From Rhizobium etli 8C-3 (GTDB lineage: Bacteria > Pseudomonadota > Alphaproteobacteria > Rhizobiales > Rhizobiaceae), in NCBI RefSeq assembly GCF_001908375.1, contig NZ_CP017244.1:1612001-1676000 (forward strand): DNA of 64,000 bases, read 5' to 3'. Shown here in pieces: positions 54,133 through 62,903 of the stretch; the first letter of the stretch is position 1, and each line of letters begins with the position of its first letter. The notes below the pieces were generated by a model. The model was not told where the DNA came from and did no database searches. It saw only the letters and a list, made by a program, of their open reading frames with translations. The translations under genes were made by a program, and so were the position numbers.

Positions 54133-55758
54133 TCAAAGCTGCTTCAGAATGGTTTCCGATGCCTTCTCCGCGATCATAATCACTGGCGAGTTCGTGTTGC
54201 CGGAGACAATCGTCGGCATGACAGAAGCGTCGGCGATGCGCAACCTGTCGATCCCGCGCACCTTCAGCGTCGGATCCACCACTGCCAAAGTGTCATGCCC
54301 CATCTTGCACGTGCCGACCGGGTGAAAGATGGTCGTCGCGATGTCGCCTGCCCTGCGGATCAAATCCTCGTCGCTGTCGTGTTCCCCACCGGGAAGCATT
54401 TCCTGCGGCCGGAAGCGCGCAAGCGCCTTCGCTTTCATAAGGTTGCGCGCGTGGCGGATGGACCGTGCCGCCAAAATCCGGTCGCCGGCAGTGGAAAGAT
54501 AATTCGGGCGGATTTCCGGCGGCAGCGCCGCGTCGCGCGTCGTCACATGCACCGTGCCGCGGCTTTCGGGCCGCAGGTTGCAGACCGACACCGTTACGGC
54601 TGGATAGCGATGCAGCGGCTCGCCGAGCCGATCGGTGCTAAGCGGTTGGACATGGTACTCGAGATCGGCCGTCGCGACGGCCGGATCACTCTTGGCAAAG
54701 ATACCGAGCTGGCTCGGCGCCATGGAGAGTGGACCGGACCGGCTGATGGCATATCGCAAGCCCATGCCGGCGCGGCTGAAGAGACTGTGATAGAGCTGGT
54801 TCAGTGTGCGCGCGCCTTCAATCTTGAAGACCGTGCGGATCTGAAGATGGTCCTGAAGGTTCTCTCCTACACCCGGAAGGTCGTGATGGACGGGAATGGC
54901 GTTGGCGCAGAGCACCTGCGGCCGGCCGACGCCCGACAATTCCAGGATCTTCGGAGAGTTGATCGCGCCAGCCGACAGCACGACTTCTCGGGATGCGCGA
55001 GCGACGCAGTGGCGGCCGCGATGCCGGAAGCGCACGCCGGTGACTGTCTTTCCGTCGAATTCAAGTCGCTCGGTTTCGGCCCCTGTGAGCAGGCGCAGAT
55101 TCGTGCGTTTCATCGCCGGCCGCAAGAAGGCTTTTGTTGTGTTCCAGCGTAGGCCGCCGCGTTGGTTGACCTCGAAATAACCCGAGCCTTCGTTGTCACC
55201 GCCGTTGAAGTCGCCGGTCTTGGGAATGCCGAGTTCTTCCGCCGCGTCGCGAAAGGCGTCAAGAATCGGCCAGGAGAGGCGCTGGCGCTCGACGCGCCAT
55301 TCACCACCGGCCCCGTGCGTCGCGGACTTGCCACGATAATTGTCTTCTGACTTCAAGAAATAGGGCAGGACGTCGTCCCAGCCCCACCCGACATTGCCGG
55401 CCTGCCGCCAACCGTCGTAGTCTGCGGCTTGCCCGCGCATATAGATCATGCCGTTGATCGACGAGCAGCCCCCGAGCAGCTTGCCGCGCGGATAGTTCAG
55501 TGCGCGGCCGTTGAGGCCGGCTTCCGCGGCCGTCTTCATCATCCAGTCGGTGCGCGGGTTGCCCATGCAATAGAGATAGCCTATCGGCACATGAACCCAG
55601 TGGTAGCGATCCGAGCCGCCGGCTTCGAGCAGCAGGACCCGGTTCTTCGGGTCAGCCGACAGGCGGTTTGCCAGGACGCATCCGGCCGAGCCGGCACCGA
55701 CGACGATGAAATCGTAGCTGCCTTCGTCCACCGGCATTTCGGTGCTATGCATGGTCAT
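54133..55758 (-). CDS. GMC-family oxidoreductase (choline dehydrogenase-like)
   Basis: A 541-aa FAD-dependent alcohol dehydrogenase or oxidase. The ADP-binding motif is FIVVGAGSAGCVLANRLS, the GMC signature 1 is YPRGKLLGGCSSINGMIYMR, signature 2 region is SAGAINSPKILELSGVG, and the active site has FHPVGTCKMG and SGNTNSPVIMIAEK (catalytic His-Asn pair). The start at 55758 overlaps the kinase stop by ATGA. As last gene of the sugar operon it probably oxidises a polyol or related alcohol; the electron acceptor is unknown. Confidence 0.9.
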   Translation of the reverse strand: MTMHSTEMPVDEGSYDFIVVGAGSAGCVLANRLSADPKNRVLLLEAGGSDRYHWVHVPIGYLYCMGNPRTDWMMKTAAEAGLNGRALNYPRGKLLGGCSSINGMIYMRGQAADYDGWRQAGNVGWGWDDVLPYFLKSEDNYRGKSATHGAGGEWRVERQRLSWPILDAFRDAAEELGIPKTGDFNGGDNEGSGYFEVNQRGGLRWNTTKAFLRPAMKRTNLRLLTGAETERLEFDGKTVTGVRFRHRGRHCVARASREVVLSAGAINSPKILELSGVGRPQVLCANAIPVHHDLPGVGENLQDHLQIRTVFKIEGARTLNQLYHSLFSRAGMGLRYAISRSGPLSMAPSQLGIFAKSDPAVATADLEYHVQPLSTDRLGEPLHRYPAVTVSVCNLRPESRGTVHVTTRDAALPPEIRPNYLSTAGDRILAARSIRHARNLMKAKALARFRPQEMLPGGEHDSDEDLIRRAGDIATTIFHPVGTCKMGHDTLAVVDPTLKVRGIDRLRIADASVMPTIVSGNTNSPVIMIAEKASETILKQL

Positions 55759-57284
55759 GCCGCAGCTCCCGCCACCTGGCCTTTGGTTACCGAAAGCCGC
55801 CGCCAGAGTGGGGTCATCGCTTCTGCTATGTCCCTGTAAAGCCCATAGCGCCTGTTGTAATGCGCCGTCAGCGCATCGTTCGGCCTGTAGTGCCGTTCCA
55901 CCCGCACCATGGCATTCGCCCCTTCCGTGAAATTGGCAAAGAGGCCGACGCCCGTTCCTGCCGCAATCGCCGCGCCCAATGCGCCCGTTTCCCTGGAGAC
56001 AGCGACAGAAACCGGCATATCCAGCACGTCGGCGAATACCTGCGGCCACAGGCGGCTGCGCGATCCGCCGCCCGACAGGACGGCCTCGTCGAAGATGGCG
56101 CCCGCCTTGCGGATCGTCTCGATGTGCTGGCGATGTCCGAAGGCGACGCCTTCCAGTAGGGCGCGAACCAGGTGCCCCTTGCCATGCCAGCCAGCAACTC
56201 CATAAAAGCCCGCCCGCGCATGTCCGTCCTGCTGGGCACCGTAAAGATAGGGGTGATAGAGTGGATCGTCGGGCGCCGGCTCGATCGCAGCCGCCAAAGC
56301 GCAGCAGCCGTCGAAGGGCGATAGGCCATCCTGATATTCCCCCACGAAGAACTCGCGCACCAGCCATTCGAGATTGGCGGCCGAGGTCGCGCTGTTTTCC
56401 ATCGCCATGTAACGACTGCGGTCGAAGGTCGAGGACATGAAGACCGGGCCGTCGAGGGCGGGGCGATCGATGATCACCTGGTTGATGCTCCACGTGCCTG
56501 CGATGATCGAGGCACTGCCGGTGCGCGAGACGCCCGAACCGAGCGCTGAGGCGATGACGTCGAACAACCCGCCGATGACTGGCGTGCCGGCTGCAAGCCC
56601 GGTCTGCGCTGCGACCTCTTCCGTCACGCTGCCAGCGATGTCAGCGCTTTCGATGAGCGGCGGCAAGAGGTTCATGCAGTCTGCCAGCCCATAGGCAGCC
56701 ATCAATGCACGGTCGTAACGGCGGGCGGCGAGATCGAGGAGGCCGGCGCCCGACATGTCCGAGACCTCGCTGACACGACGGCCCGTCAGACGGTTGACGA
56801 CGAAATCCTTGGAGAAGAACACCGTGCCGATACGTTCGAAGAGCTCCGGCCTGTGGCGCTTCAGCCAGGCAAGAAGCGTTGGCGTCTGCGAGGGCCAGGG
56901 GCGTTGGCGGCCGATCTCATAGGTCCGGTCGCCGACGCCTTCGATCGCCCATTCTTCGACGAGGCTTGTCGCCCGCGTGTCGAGCGACTGGATGCCAAGG
57001 AGCGGTTCGCCGTTCCTGTCGAGCGCATAAAGCCCGTTGCCATGGCCGGCACAACCGATTGCGGCGATATCGGTCGCGGCGATGCCCGCCTTGTCCAGGC
57101 AGGTGCGGATGACGCGCTTGGCATTGGCCCAGAGTTCGTCGAGATCGCGCTCGACATGGCCGGGATATGGCATGCTGCTGTGGCCCTCCTGCGCGCCATG
57201 CGCCAGTTCCTGCCCCGTCCGGTCGAAGATCACCGCCTTGATGACGGTGTTGCCGGCGTCGATCCCCAAAAGATAGTCTCCCAT
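55755..57284 (-). CDS. FGGY-family carbohydrate kinase
   Basis: A 509-aa sugar or polyol kinase. Phosphate-binding GIDAGNTVIKAVIFD near the N-terminus, the first-domain IGCAGHGNGLYAL, catalytic-side segment GGLFDVIASALGSG and the C-terminal adenosine motif SGGGSRSRLWPQVFADVL identify the FGGY fold. It resembles L-xylulose/erythritol/AI-2-type kinases. It lies just before the GMC gene (overlap) and after the aldolase. The start at 57284 has GGAGGG 6 nt upstream; a TTG at 57290 is less likely. The substrate is not determined from sequence. Confidence 0.9.
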   Translation of the reverse strand: MGDYLLGIDAGNTVIKAVIFDRTGQELAHGAQEGHSSMPYPGHVERDLDELWANAKRVIRTCLDKAGIAATDIAAIGCAGHGNGLYALDRNGEPLLGIQSLDTRATSLVEEWAIEGVGDRTYEIGRQRPWPSQTPTLLAWLKRHRPELFERIGTVFFSKDFVVNRLTGRRVSEVSDMSGAGLLDLAARRYDRALMAAYGLADCMNLLPPLIESADIAGSVTEEVAAQTGLAAGTPVIGGLFDVIASALGSGVSRTGSASIIAGTWSINQVIIDRPALDGPVFMSSTFDRSRYMAMENSATSAANLEWLVREFFVGEYQDGLSPFDGCCALAAAIEPAPDDPLYHPYLYGAQQDGHARAGFYGVAGWHGKGHLVRALLEGVAFGHRQHIETIRKAGAIFDEAVLSGGGSRSRLWPQVFADVLDMPVSVAVSRETGALGAAIAAGTGVGLFANFTEGANAMVRVERHYRPNDALTAHYNRRYGLYRDIAEAMTPLWRRLSVTKGQVAGAAA

Positions 57285-57314
57285 TCGCAACCCTCCCAGG
57301 TTTCGGTTACGCCT

Positions 57315-58157
57315 TCACCCCTGCTGATAGAGCGCCAAGGCGTCCTCGCTGCTCGCATCCTCGTGCACGATCGCCATGAGCCCGCGCACCACGGCGCTCG
57401 GGTTGGCATGTTGATAGATGTTGCGCCCATAGACCATCCCCACCGCCCCTTGCCGCATCAAGGCGGCGGACTTGGCGAACACGGCGCGCAGGTCTTCCTT
57501 GCCGCCGCCGCGCACCAGGACCGGGCAGCGCGCCGCCTCGACCACGCGGTGAAAATCGTCCGTATTCATCGTCGGATCCGCCTTGACGATGTCTGCGCCC
57601 ATCTCACGGGCAAGCCGCGTCAGCGTGACGATCTTGTCGGCATCGCCATCGACCATGTAGCCGCCGCGTTCGGTGACCGGCTGCATGACGAGCGGCTCGA
57701 TCATCAGCGGCATGCCGTATTTTTCGCAGTCTGCCCGCACGCGAGAAATGTTGTGCACGCACTGGCGCAAGAGATCCGGCTCGTCCGGCAGCATGAACAG
57801 GTTGACCACCACGCAGGCGGCATCCATCTGCAACGCGCCGATCAGCGGCTCCGCCTCGTTCTGCAACACCGCCCACATGTGGCGATGGCGGATCCGGTTA
57901 TAGGGGTTGCCCATATCGATGCGCATGACGAGCGCCGGCTTCTCCTTGCCGGCAACGTCCTGCAGCAGGTCGGCTTGGCCGTAGTTCATCTGGATCGCAT
58001 CCGGCTTCGCATCGACCAGCGCCTTCACGATCGCCGGCATGTTCTCCAGTCCATCGAGGAAGGACGGTTCGTTGCACACGCCGTGATCGATCGCCACGTC
58101 CAGGCAGCGGCCGTTGCCGAACAGCCGGTTCATCCGGATCTTGCGGTTGTCTCGCAT
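57315..58157 (-). CDS. Class I aldolase of the LsrF/FbaB (DeoC/LacD-type) family
   Basis: A 280-aa TIM-barrel aldolase. The phosphate-binding end is RGGGKEDL ... GAVGMVYGRNIYQHANP, and the Schiff-base lysine probably lies in GADIVKADPTMN. The N-terminal CLDVAIDHGVCNEP is typical of FbaB/LsrF relatives. It should cleave or thiolyse a phosphorylated ketose made by the kinase and dehydrogenase of this operon. The GlpD-like gene overlaps its start by 28 bp. A ribosome-binding site AAAGGAG precedes the ATG. Confidence 0.87.
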   Translation of the reverse strand: MRDNRKIRMNRLFGNGRCLDVAIDHGVCNEPSFLDGLENMPAIVKALVDAKPDAIQMNYGQADLLQDVAGKEKPALVMRIDMGNPYNRIRHRHMWAVLQNEAEPLIGALQMDAACVVVNLFMLPDEPDLLRQCVHNISRVRADCEKYGMPLMIEPLVMQPVTERGGYMVDGDADKIVTLTRLAREMGADIVKADPTMNTDDFHRVVEAARCPVLVRGGGKEDLRAVFAKSAALMRQGAVGMVYGRNIYQHANPSAVVRGLMAIVHEDASSEDALALYQQG

Positions 58158-59881
58158 GGTTCACTCCTTTGTTTGTTCCTTGCCGAAAGGGTTGCCTCCG
58201 CGACGCCGTGGCGCTCGCGCATGAGGGTGAGAAAACGGGTACGCTCTTCGTCCTTGCGCTGCGCCGGCCAGCCTTTCTCCTCGGCCAGGAGGTCGAGCGC
58301 GACCTCGGTCATGTCGAGGCAAAGCTCACCGGTGATGGCAAGTGTCGTTCGCCGGAGGAGCAGGTCGTCCAGATACTCGACCGCCTCCGTGCGGATGAGA
58401 TACAGCAGTTCGCGGGCGCTGTAGCCGGCATGAGGCAAGAGGGTATCCGCTCCCGCGGCGATGAATTGGGCAACGTCCTTTGCATCGGTGCCATAGCGCT
58501 CAAAGAGCGTTGCGGCTCGTTCGAGCGAAAGGCCCGTCGAACCCGAGAGGTCGCCAATCCAGCCGCGACGATCTATCGGAAACCCGCGTCCGCCGCCGAA
58601 AGTGCGCTCGGCCGTATCGAGGCGGCGGCTCCGGTCGAGCCGTTCCAACGCCATATCGGCGGCGAGCTCGCCGAAGGAGCGGAAGGTCGTCCACTTGCCG
58701 CCGATCATGCACAACACCGGCGGCCCGCCGTCGCGGCTTTCGAGAACGGTGCAATAATGGTCACGCGGGATGCGGCCGGTAAAGCTGTCACTGCTTGCCG
58801 GCAGCGGGCGCACGCCTGCGAACTGGAAGACGATCTCTTCCTGGCGGATGCGCACACCCGGCAACACGAAGGCGAGCGATTGCAGGATATAGTCCCGCTC
58901 GTCGGCCTCGCAGCGCACCTGTCCCGGGTCGTCCACGCGGATATCCGTCGAGCCGACAAGCACCTTGCCGAGATAAGGAAAGAGGATGCAGATGCGCCCG
59001 TCCTCATTCTCGTAGTAAATCATGTGGCCGTCGAGCATGTCGCGAAGGCCCGCATTGTCGATGATGAGGTGCGAGCCCTTCGTGCCGCCGATCAACGGTG
59101 CGGGACGAGCCGCCTCAGGAAAAAGGGCGCCATTGGCGATGTCAATCCAGCCGCCGGTCGCATTGACGACGAGTGACGGCCTGATTGCCAGGGCTTCGCC
59201 CGAGATCCCACAGTGCAGCAGAAATTCCCCAGTCCGTACATGTTCGATCGTCGCATGGTTCAAGGCGCTGGCGCCCGGGCCGGCCAAGAGACCATCATGC
59301 AGGAGCTCGATACCGATGCGCTCGGGGTGACTAACCCACGCATCATAATAGGTGGCGGAGTTGCGGATGGCCGGGTTGAGCGCCGGCCATTTCGAAAGCG
59401 TGTTTCTGCGACCGCGAAACTGATGGCGCGGCATCAGGGCGCGCTTGCGCGTCAGGAAATCGTAGATGCTCAGGCCGGCCTTGATGGCAACGGCGCCGCG
59501 GCGGCTCGGCCGGCGGGTGAGCCCCACAAAGCGCACGATGCCGTTTGCGAGCCCCGAAAAGATATCGAAGATCGGCACCATGGTCGGCAGTGGGGCGACA
59601 TAGTGCGGCGCATTGCGCAGCAATCGGTCGCGCTCGGCGAGCGATTCCTGCACGAGGTTGAACTCGCCGTTTTCCAGGTAGCGCAGACCGCCATGCACCA
59701 TGCGCGAGAGTGCGGCGCTGGCCCCTGAGCAATAGTCGCCCTTTTCCACGATGAGCACGTTGACGCCCTGCAGCGCCAGCTCGCGGAACACGCTGAGACC
59801 GTTGATGCCGCCGCCAAGGACGCACACGTCCACCTTCGGGCTTCGGCGAAGCCCGTCCAATGTCTGTTCGCGGTTCATCAT
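58130..59881 (-). CDS. GlpD-like FAD-dependent (polyol-phosphate) dehydrogenase
   Basis: A 583-aa flavoprotein like glycerol-3-phosphate dehydrogenase or the erythritol-phosphate dehydrogenase EryB. FAD-binding VCVLGGGINGLSVFRELALQ, GlpD motif SRMVHGGLRYLE and active-site region GGTKGSHLIID are visible, as is the C-terminal DAO-associated domain. Its position between an aldo/keto reductase and an aldolase suggests oxidation of a phosphorylated polyol. Two ATGs (59881, 59878) are possible. Confidence 0.9.
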   Translation of the reverse strand: MMNREQTLDGLRRSPKVDVCVLGGGINGLSVFRELALQGVNVLIVEKGDYCSGASAALSRMVHGGLRYLENGEFNLVQESLAERDRLLRNAPHYVAPLPTMVPIFDIFSGLANGIVRFVGLTRRPSRRGAVAIKAGLSIYDFLTRKRALMPRHQFRGRRNTLSKWPALNPAIRNSATYYDAWVSHPERIGIELLHDGLLAGPGASALNHATIEHVRTGEFLLHCGISGEALAIRPSLVVNATGGWIDIANGALFPEAARPAPLIGGTKGSHLIIDNAGLRDMLDGHMIYYENEDGRICILFPYLGKVLVGSTDIRVDDPGQVRCEADERDYILQSLAFVLPGVRIRQEEIVFQFAGVRPLPASSDSFTGRIPRDHYCTVLESRDGGPPVLCMIGGKWTTFRSFGELAADMALERLDRSRRLDTAERTFGGGRGFPIDRRGWIGDLSGSTGLSLERAATLFERYGTDAKDVAQFIAAGADTLLPHAGYSARELLYLIRTEAVEYLDDLLLRRTTLAITGELCLDMTEVALDLLAEEKGWPAQRKDEERTRFLTLMRERHGVAEATLSARNKQRSEPCETTARSG

Positions 59882-59890
59882 GATAATCCG

Positions 59891-60886
59891 TTATCCGTCC
59901 ATGTTGGCCAGCTTTGCCGACAAGGCCGCGTCGATGGCCGCGAGATCTTCGGGTGAAAGCCGAAGCGTGCCGGCCCGGGCATTGTCGAGTGCCTGTGCCG
60001 GATTGCGCGCGCCGCAAAGGGCGAAGGTCACACCGGGCTGGGCCAGTGTCCAGGCGATCACCGTCTGGGCGATGCTTGCATCGTGACGCTGCGCAACAGG
60101 TCGGATCGCCTCGGAGAAATCATGGGCCTTCTGCCGGTTGGCGACGGAAAAACGCGGATGGTCCCTACGCTGATCGTCGCCGGAGAATATCCGATCTGGC
60201 CCGATGCTGCCCGAAAGCAGCCCGAGGGCCAAAGAGGAATAGCTGAGCGTCGATACGCCTTTTGCTACGCTGAGCGGCAAGAGGTCCGTCTCGATCTCTC
60301 GATCGATCATGCTGTACCGCTCCTGGATGGCGTCAAGCGAGCCAGTGGCTATGTACTGCTCAAGCGTGGATCGATTGACATTGCTGGCGCCGATGGCGCG
60401 GATCTTGCCGGCTCGCTGCAGTTTTTCCAACGCCGCGACCGTCTCCTCCACCGGCGTCGTCGCGTCCTGCCAATGGGTGATGTAGAGGTCGATATAATCC
60501 GTGCCGAGCCGGCGAAGGCTGTCCTCGACTTCATGGACGATCGATTCCCCGCCGAGATAGCGGTGAACCGGCTGACCGTCCTGATCGAAGAAGTGACTGC
60601 CCTTCTGCGTGTGCCAGACAAGGCCACATTTCGTGGCGATCACTGCCTTGTCACGCCGGCCGGCAAGCGCCTTGCCGACGATTTCCTCCGAGCGGCCGAG
60701 CCCGTAGGCGGGCGCCGTGTCGATGAGGGTCACGCCCGCTTCGAGCGAGGCCTGGATGGCGGCGATGGATTGCGCCTCGTCGGTTCCCCCCCACATCCAG
60801 CCACCAATCGCCCAGGTTCCGAGCCCAACAGCAGACGCAGTGACGCCGGAGCGCCCGATCTCCCGGATCAGTTGTTCGCCGCTCAT
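59891..60886 (-). CDS. Aldo/keto reductase
   Basis: A 331-aa NADPH-dependent oxidoreductase of the AKR superfamily. SAVGLGTWAIGGWMWGG at the N-terminus, the catalytic Tyr in DTAPAYGLGRSEEIVG, Lys in KAVIATKCG, and the DYIDLYITHW strand are visible, as is IGASNVN. The start at 60886 overlaps the SorC regulator stop (ATGA). It could interconvert an aldose or ketose and polyol in the first step of the pathway. Confidence 0.9.
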   Translation of the reverse strand: MSGEQLIREIGRSGVTASAVGLGTWAIGGWMWGGTDEAQSIAAIQASLEAGVTLIDTAPAYGLGRSEEIVGKALAGRRDKAVIATKCGLVWHTQKGSHFFDQDGQPVHRYLGGESIVHEVEDSLRRLGTDYIDLYITHWQDATTPVEETVAALEKLQRAGKIRAIGASNVNRSTLEQYIATGSLDAIQERYSMIDREIETDLLPLSVAKGVSTLSYSSLALGLLSGSIGPDRIFSGDDQRRDHPRFSVANRQKAHDFSEAIRPVAQRHDASIAQTVIAWTLAQPGVTFALCGARNPAQALDNARAGTLRLSPEDLAAIDAALSAKLANMDG

Positions 60887-61890
60887 GCAGAAACTCCCTC
60901 TTCGGAGGCGATTTCAAGAAGGCGTGCCCCGGTCGCCTCGTCGGTGACGAGCGTGTCGAGATGGTTGCCGCGCAGGACGCTGAGGATCGGGCCAGCCTTG
61001 TTGGGGCCGCTGGCGACGCCGATCTTCATCGGGATCGAGGCGAATTCAGCCAGCGTCAGCGACACCAGCGAACGATTGAGGCTGTAGTCGCAAACCCGGC
61101 CCCGGTCATCAAGCAGGTGGGCAAGCAATTCGCACCTTGCGCCCGAGCGCTCGATCGCCACCCGATCAGTGCTAGAAGAAGGATGCAGGTCGTAATAGCT
61201 GGAGTCGTCCGTCAGGATCGAGCCGATGCCGACGACCGCCACCTTCGCCTCACGCGCACGTTTGAAGACGTCGGCGACAGAGCGCATGTTGATCAGCATC
61301 GCGCGCTGCTCGGCATCGTCGGCAAAAAGAGGCGCGTGGATCTGATAGGAGCGGCCCCCGAGCCGGTCGGCCATAAGGGTCGAGACATGGTTGACGTCGG
61401 TGTAGTGCTTGCCCTGTACGCAGCCAGTTGCCGGAATGACCTCGACATCGAAACGGCGCGGCGGCTGCAGACCGGCGACGACGGCGCTCACCCCTTTACC
61501 GCCAGTGATGCAGATTGTGTCGCCATCGCCGATCTCCTCCATCAGCAGGCGGGCCGCCGCCTCTCCGACCGCCTGGAGGGCGGTCTGCGGATTTTCGGAG
61601 ACGGTCGGGACCACGATCGCGCGGCTGATGCCGCCGAGTGCAAGAAGCCGTTCCTCCATGTCGACCAAGGGCTCGACCGGGGACTTGATCTTGATCTCGA
61701 CGAGGCCGAGCTGACGGCCGCGCTTGATGAGTCGGTTGACGGTGGCTTGCGAGATGCCGAGTTGGCCGGCGATCTGTGCCTGCGTCAGGCCCTCCATGAA
61801 GTGAAGGACGAGCGCCTGGTGCATCTGGCGGGCGATGACAATCTCCTCGCGCGGCATCGTCGTCTTGGGTTTCAATTTCACAATTGGCAT
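60883..61890 (-). CDS. SorC/DeoR-type sugar-binding transcriptional regulator
   Basis: A 335-aa regulator. The N-terminal helix-turn-helix is LVLHFMEGLTQAQIAGQLGI then SQATVNRLIKRGRQLGL. The C-terminal sugar-phosphate isomerase-like effector domain has ICITGGKGVSAVVAGLQP and VVGIGSILTDDSS. It is of the SorC/LsrR/EryD kind, binding phosphorylated sugars, and is encoded inside the operon it likely represses, directly between the permease and the aldo/keto reductase. Confidence 0.9.
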   Translation of the reverse strand: MPIVKLKPKTTMPREEIVIARQMHQALVLHFMEGLTQAQIAGQLGISQATVNRLIKRGRQLGLVEIKIKSPVEPLVDMEERLLALGGISRAIVVPTVSENPQTALQAVGEAAARLLMEEIGDGDTICITGGKGVSAVVAGLQPPRRFDVEVIPATGCVQGKHYTDVNHVSTLMADRLGGRSYQIHAPLFADDAEQRAMLINMRSVADVFKRAREAKVAVVGIGSILTDDSSYYDLHPSSSTDRVAIERSGARCELLAHLLDDRGRVCDYSLNRSLVSLTLAEFASIPMKIGVASGPNKAGPILSVLRGNHLDTLVTDEATGARLLEIASEEGVSA

Positions 61891-61891
61891 G

Positions 61892-62881
61892 TCAGGCAGC
61901 CTTCTGCTTGTGCAGGAAATGGTCGATGGAAACGGCAGCGAGCAGAATGCACCCCTTGATCATATCCTGCCAATAGACTGAAACATCGAGCAGGATTAGA
62001 GAGCTGGTCACGACAGAGAGAAGCGCGATGCCGAGGATGGCGCCGAATATCGTGCCTGAGCCGCCGTTGAGCGAGGCGCCGCCGATCACCGCCGCAGCGA
62101 TGATGTTGAGTTCCATGCCAACGCCGAAGGTCGGGGTCGCCGCGCCGAAGCGAGACATGTAGATGACACCTGCGACACCGGCGAGCGTGGAGCACAGCAC
62201 CGTCACCCAGAATTTCACCTGATGGGTCTTGATGCCGGAATAGAGCGCGGCCTTCTCGTTGCTGCCTGTATAGAAGACTTTGCGGAAGGCTGTGGCCCGG
62301 CGCAGCAGAAAATCGAACAGGATGACGACGGCGACGAAGATCAAGATGACGTAGGGTACGCCGTAAAACGTACCCTGCCCCACCGCCTTGAAGCTTGCAG
62401 GCAGCGTGAAGAGCGAGAGCGGTGTGCCCTTTGTGATGATGAGGCAAAGGCCGCGCACGATCACCATTGCCGCAAGCGAGGTGATGAAGTGGTTGAGACC
62501 CACGACCGTCACAAAGAAACCCATTATGCCACCGATCGCGCTGCTCGCGAGGATGCCGATGAGCGATGCGGTCCAAGGGTCGAGTCCGGCGAGGAAGAGA
62601 GAGCCCGAGAGCACCATCGCGAAGCAGACCACCGAGCCTACCGCCAGGTCGATGCCGCCGACGATGAGCAGGATCGTCATGCCCACGACGACGATGCCTT
62701 CAACGGAGAAGCTCATTAACATGGCGCGGAAATTGCCAAACGTCAGGAAGTGCGGCGAAGCAAAACTCATGATCACGCAGAGCGCGAGGATGATCGCGAT
62801 CAGCCCTGCCTCGCGCATTGTGCCGATGCGCTTGATGGACGCCGCCTTCGGCGCCCCTGTCGCCAACGTGTCGATTGCCAT
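61892..62881 (-). CDS. ABC transporter permease (ribose/AI-2 type)
   Basis: A 329-aa inner-membrane permease of the RbsC group with about eight to ten helices, and the conserved signatures GGIDLAVGSVVCFAMVLSG and GVGMELNIIAAAVIGGASLN with SGTIFGAILGIALL. The start at 62881 (MAIDTLATG) has GAGAGACGG upstream. It lies 20 bp after the ATPase gene and 1 bp before the regulator gene. Confidence 0.92.
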   Translation of the reverse strand: MAIDTLATGAPKAASIKRIGTMREAGLIAIILALCVIMSFASPHFLTFGNFRAMLMSFSVEGIVVVGMTILLIVGGIDLAVGSVVCFAMVLSGSLFLAGLDPWTASLIGILASSAIGGIMGFFVTVVGLNHFITSLAAMVIVRGLCLIITKGTPLSLFTLPASFKAVGQGTFYGVPYVILIFVAVVILFDFLLRRATAFRKVFYTGSNEKAALYSGIKTHQVKFWVTVLCSTLAGVAGVIYMSRFGAATPTFGVGMELNIIAAAVIGGASLNGGSGTIFGAILGIALLSVVTSSLILLDVSVYWQDMIKGCILLAAVSIDHFLHKQKAA

Positions 62882-62903
62882 TCCCGTCTCTCCCAGATTG
62901 TCC

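Noticed and set aside
54019..55152. 377-codon plus-strand frame
   Set aside because: Antisense to the GMC oxidoreductase; begins inside the hsp20 terminator hairpin.
56853..58424. 523-codon plus-strand frame
   Set aside because: Antisense to the kinase, aldolase and GlpD-like genes; His/Arg-rich shadow.
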